The position numbers and the translations under genes were made by a program. Source: Vibrio sp. STUT-A11 (lineage in GTDB: Bacteria > Pseudomonadota > Gammaproteobacteria > Enterobacterales > Vibrionaceae). Taken from it: a DNA stretch of 64,000 bases. Positions 61,124 to 64,000 of the stretch are shown here, in pieces. The notes under the pieces are model-generated. The model saw only the letters and a program-made list of their open reading frames with translations. It had not been told where the DNA came from and did not search any database. Positions within the stretch are counted from its first letter, which is position 1, and each line of letters starts with the position of its first letter. Location of the stretch: the NCBI RefSeq assembly GCF_026000435.1, contig NZ_AP026763.1, forward strand, positions 1,984,001 to 2,048,000, in the 5' to 3' direction.

Positions 61124-61483
61124 CATTTGCTCCTTTAATGAGGCACATTTAATTAACATTTAATTTACACGATAGGTTACGCAAATATTCTGCAATTACC
61201 AGCTTTTGACGTTGATAACTTCAGCAAATATCAAAAAATACAATAAAAAACCACAAAATGAAGATTAGATAGTTCCATGTTTCAGATTTTAACTTTGGCA
61301 ACATTTGAAACTAGATATCTCTACTGTCATTAGAATTTTATGCTAGAACAAAAAGTAACCTACTACTTCAGAGTAAGTTCTAACCTATAACCAATTATTC
61401 GATCTCTATCTTGGTTTATGCTTTTAAAGCTATAAGAATTTCCATACAATCGAAGGAAATGTTCAGCCCTTTTTGGAGCCATA
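61124..61483. other. Intergenic region between dioxygenase operon and trxB
   Basis: 360 AT-rich bases with the promoters of the two divergent units. No gene, repeat or sure operator was found. Confidence 0.6.
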
Positions 61484-62443
61484 ATGAGCGACGTAAAACA
61501 TTGTAAACTATTAATTCTCGGTTCTGGCCCTGCGGGTTACACGGCGGCAGTGTACGCTGCACGTGCAAATTTAAACCCAGTGCTGGTAACAGGAATGCAG
61601 CAAGGTGGTCAGTTGACCACAACAACAGAAGTTGAAAACTGGCCTGGCGATGCAGAAGGCTTAACAGGTCCCGCGCTAATGGAACGCATGAAAGAACATG
61701 CAGAGCGCTTTGAAACCGAAATCGTCTTTGACCACATCAATGAAGTTGAATTAACTCAACGTCCTTTCCGTCTGAAAGGTGATTCTGGTGAGTACACCTG
61801 TGATGCATTAATCATCTCGACAGGTGCGTCAGCAAAATACTTAGGTCTTGATTCTGAAGAAGCTTTCAAAGGCCGTGGTGTATCCGCTTGTGCTACTTGT
61901 GACGGTTTCTTCTACCGTAACCAGAAAGTGGCGGTTGTCGGTGGTGGTAATACAGCGGTTGAAGAAGCGCTTTACCTTTCAAACATCGCATCTGAAGTGC
62001 ACTTGATCCACCGTCGCGATTCTTTCCGTGCGGAAAAGATCCTAGTGAACCGCCTGATGGATAAAGTCGAAAACGGCAACATCATTCTTCATACCGATCG
62101 TACCCTTGATGAAGTACTTGGCGACGACATGGGTGTGACTGGTGTTCGCATTAAAGATGTTAATACCGACGCTACAGAAGATGTCGATGTAATGGGTGCA
62201 TTCATTGCGATCGGCCACCAGCCAAATACACAGATCTTTGAAGGCCAGCTTGAAATGAAAGATGGTTATATCATCGTTAAGTCTGGCCTGGAAGGAAACG
62301 CGACCCAAGCGAGTATTGAGGGTGTATTTGCAGCAGGTGATGTGATGGATCACAACTACCGTCAAGCAATCACATCAGCGGGTACAGGCTGTATGGCAGC
62401 ACTGGATGCAGAACGCTTCCTTGACGCACTGAATGACAAATAA
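61484..62443 (+). CDS. trxB: Thioredoxin reductase
   Basis: NADPH-dependent flavoenzyme that reduces thioredoxin. 319 residues: FAD site LLILGSGPAGYTAAVYAARA, redox-active CATC in VSACATCDGFFYRNQ, NADPH site VAVVGGGNTAVEEALYLSNI, and the C-terminal FAD contact GVFAAGDVMDHNYRQAITSA. TGGAG before the ATG. Upstream of cydD as in E. coli. Confidence 0.98.
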   Translation: MSDVKHCKLLILGSGPAGYTAAVYAARANLNPVLVTGMQQGGQLTTTTEVENWPGDAEGLTGPALMERMKEHAERFETEIVFDHINEVELTQRPFRLKGDSGEYTCDALIISTGASAKYLGLDSEEAFKGRGVSACATCDGFFYRNQKVAVVGGGNTAVEEALYLSNIASEVHLIHRRDSFRAEKILVNRLMDKVENGNIILHTDRTLDEVLGDDMGVTGVRIKDVNTDATEDVDVMGAFIAIGHQPNTQIFEGQLEMKDGYIIVKSGLEGNATQASIEGVFAAGDVMDHNYRQAITSAGTGCMAALDAERFLDALNDK

Positions 62444-62470
62444 CTTTTCACATTTGTGTCATATCCTTAA

Positions 62471-62502
62471 AGCCCAGCGGTATTCCCGCTGGGTTTTCTT
62501 TT
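62471..62502 (+). terminator. Terminator of trxB
   Basis: CCCAGCGG / CCGCTGGG stem followed by TTTTCTTTTG; separates trxB from cydD. Confidence 0.85.
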
Positions 62503-62546
62503 GTATACTACCGCCTCATTAAAACAATTATTATTAAGCCTTTACA

Positions 62547-64000
62547 ATGGATAAGAAAAAGCATAGCAGCTTGAACAAGTGGCTTAAGCAACAAAGTAAG
62601 TTAGCCAAGCGCTGGCTTATGATTGCGATCGGCCTAGGCGTACTTTCAAGCGTGTTTTTATTGGCTCAAGCAGCCCTGCTCGCCTCTATTCTTCATCAAT
62701 TGATCATCGAGCAAGTCGATAAAAGTGAGCTCATTTGGCACTTTGTCGGTCTGGGCGGAACCGTTATTGGCCGTGCAGCCTGTACTTGGGGCCGTGAAAT
62801 TGCTGGTTATCGTTGCGGTGAACAAATCCGAGTTTATATTCGCCAACTTATCTTAGATAAAGTCCATAAGTTGGGTCCTGCATACATCAAAGGTAAACCA
62901 GCAGGTAGTTGGGCGACGCTGATCTTAGAGCAAGTGGAAGACATGCAAGATTTCTTTTCTCGCTACCTTCCTCAAATGTCGTTATCGGTATTGATTCCTT
63001 TCATCATTCTGATCGTCGTGTTCCCAATAAACTGGGCGGCTGGTTTGATTTTCCTGGTTACTGCTCCTCTGGTTCCTATTTTTATGGCATTGGTCGGTAA
63101 AAAAGCCGCAGAAGCTAATCGAAAAAACTTCAAAGCCTTACAACGCTTGTCTGGGCATTTCTATGACCGTTTACAAGCCATGACGACAATCCGTCTGTTT
63201 GATCGAACCAAGTCTGAGACAGAAACGTTAAAGGGTGCATCGGAGGTTTTCCGTACTCGAACTATGGATGTGTTAAAAATCGCATTCTTATCTTCGGCAG
63301 TTTTAGAGTTCTTCACCTCTATTTCCATTGCAATTACAGCGGTTTACTTTGGTTTCAGCTACATCGGTGAGCTAAACTTTGGCTACTATGGTGCAGGAGT
63401 CACTCTGTTCGCAGGTCTATTTATTCTGATCTTAGCCCCCGAGTTTTATCAACCACTGCGTGACTTAGGCACTTACTACCACGCGAAGCAACAAGCGGTT
63501 GGCGCGGCAGAAAGTATTGTCGATTTTCTGGAGCTGGATGTTGACCACGTGAAAGGCGGTAATCATATCCTAGACCAAGATACCCCAATCGAGATTGAAG
63601 CCAATGATCTCGTTATCTTGAGCCCAGAAGGCAAACAGCTCGCTGGGCCTCTTACCTTCTTACTAAAAGCAAACCAGAGTACGGCACTCGTTGGCCCAAG
63701 TGGTGCAGGTAAAACCAGCCTGGTAAATACCATTCTTGGTTTTATGCCCTATCAAGGAAGCCTAAAAATTAATGGCTGTGAACTGTCGCAACTCGATCTT
63801 GCCACATGGCGTAAAACCATTAGCTGGATTGGTCAAAACCCAATGTTGCTTCATGGTAGTATTCGTGACAACGTCACCCTGGGTAAGCAAAATGTTCATG
63901 ATGATGCGGTTAATGCGGTTTTGAAGGACTCATTCGCCGCAGAATTTGTTGAAATGCATGGGCTGGATTACCCAATTTCAGATCGTTCCGGTGGTCTGTC
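62547..64000 (+). CDS. cydD: Cysteine/glutathione ABC exporter subunit CydD, 3' end missing
   Basis: Half of the CydDC exporter that moves cysteine and glutathione to the periplasm, needed for cytochrome bd assembly. ~484 residues present, of ~590. It begins MDKKKHSSLNKWLKQQSKLA; the six-helix membrane domain spans ~20-320 (FYQPLRDLGTYYHAKQQAVG at its end), then the ATPase with Walker A LVGPSGAGKTSLVNTILGF and Q loop SWIGQNPMLLHGSI. The frame is open to the end of the window, just before the signature/Walker B region. cydC is expected next. Confidence 0.95.
   Translation, partial: MDKKKHSSLNKWLKQQSKLAKRWLMIAIGLGVLSSVFLLAQAALLASILHQLIIEQVDKSELIWHFVGLGGTVIGRAACTWGREIAGYRCGEQIRVYIRQLILDKVHKLGPAYIKGKPAGSWATLILEQVEDMQDFFSRYLPQMSLSVLIPFIILIVVFPINWAAGLIFLVTAPLVPIFMALVGKKAAEANRKNFKALQRLSGHFYDRLQAMTTIRLFDRTKSETETLKGASEVFRTRTMDVLKIAFLSSAVLEFFTSISIAITAVYFGFSYIGELNFGYYGAGVTLFAGLFILILAPEFYQPLRDLGTYYHAKQQAVGAAESIVDFLELDVDHVKGGNHILDQDTPIEIEANDLVILSPEGKQLAGPLTFLLKANQSTALVGPSGAGKTSLVNTILGFMPYQGSLKINGCELSQLDLATWRKTISWIGQNPMLLHGSIRDNVTLGKQNVHDDAVNAVLKDSFAAEFVEMHGLDYPISDRSGGL

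Noticed and set aside
1..64000. CRISPR array, tRNA or rRNA genes
   Set aside because: No regularly spaced identical repeats and no tRNA-like cloverleaf or rRNA segments were recognised in the window.

Overview
The window is chromosomal DNA of a Vibrio, probably of the Harveyi/alginolyticus group. The evidence is near-identical housekeeping proteins (SbcB, Cdd, PurT, RelV, IhfA, PheST, PurC, MaeA, TrxB, CydD), the (p)ppGpp synthetase RelV, and a gene order (cydD, trxB, purC, hut, pheST, ihfA, relV, tpm, purT, cdd, lrgAB, sbcB) that from memory follows V. cholerae chromosome 1 around VC1181-VC1234, inverted. The species cannot be fixed from sequence alone.

Layout. 1-4.9 kb: 3' part of a chitobiase gene, an OmpR-type two-component system and a lone STAS protein. 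4.9-11.0 kb: an integrative element. It holds a beheaded reading frame, a small ORF, an AlpA-type regulator, a two-gene operon with a BRCT protein, then a minus-strand block of integron-cassette-like genes (membrane protein, PIN-type nuclease, SieB-like superinfection exclusion protein) with attC-like sites at their 3' ends, and a tyrosine integrase at the right edge. 11.0-18.6 kb: conserved sbcB, lrgAB-type pair, cdd, purT, tpm, relV and ihfA. 18.6-24.1 kb: an AEC permease and a sucrose-catabolism group (scrR, scrK, scrB), lying between pheT and ihfA, which usually adjoin. 24.1-32.6 kb: thrS-infC-rpmI-rplT, a helix-turn-helix regulator and pheS-pheT, all on the minus strand; infC starts with AUU. 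32.8-37 kb: a Spo0M-type protein and hutC-hutI-hutG, without hutU or hutH. 37-48.2 kb: a hot-dog-like protein, YgiD dioxygenase with a divergent LysR regulator, a methyltransferase, the large FAD/Fe-S dehydrogenase YdiJ, several DUF proteins, an OmpA-type lipoprotein and a membrane J-domain protein. 48.2-64 kb: LexA-controlled sulA, PurR-controlled purC, a DEAH helicase, maeA, a SanA-type protein, a dicarboxylate/sodium symporter, a DUF2797 protein, a 2OG-Fe dioxygenase/PLP enzyme operon, trxB, and cydD running off the end.

Regulatory sites seen directly include PurR boxes before purT and purC, a perfect LexA box before sulA, HutC-type palindromes before hutC and hutI, a ScrR/FruR-type operator before scrK, tandem CRP-like sites before cdd, and many intrinsic terminators. 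Two copies of a ~210-bp dispersed repeat and one ~281-bp MITE-like element lie in intergenic DNA. No tRNA, rRNA or CRISPR array was seen.

The most interesting region is 4.9-11.0 kb: a probable defence-gene island that joins a tyrosine-integrase element with integron cassettes away from any visible integron integrase.
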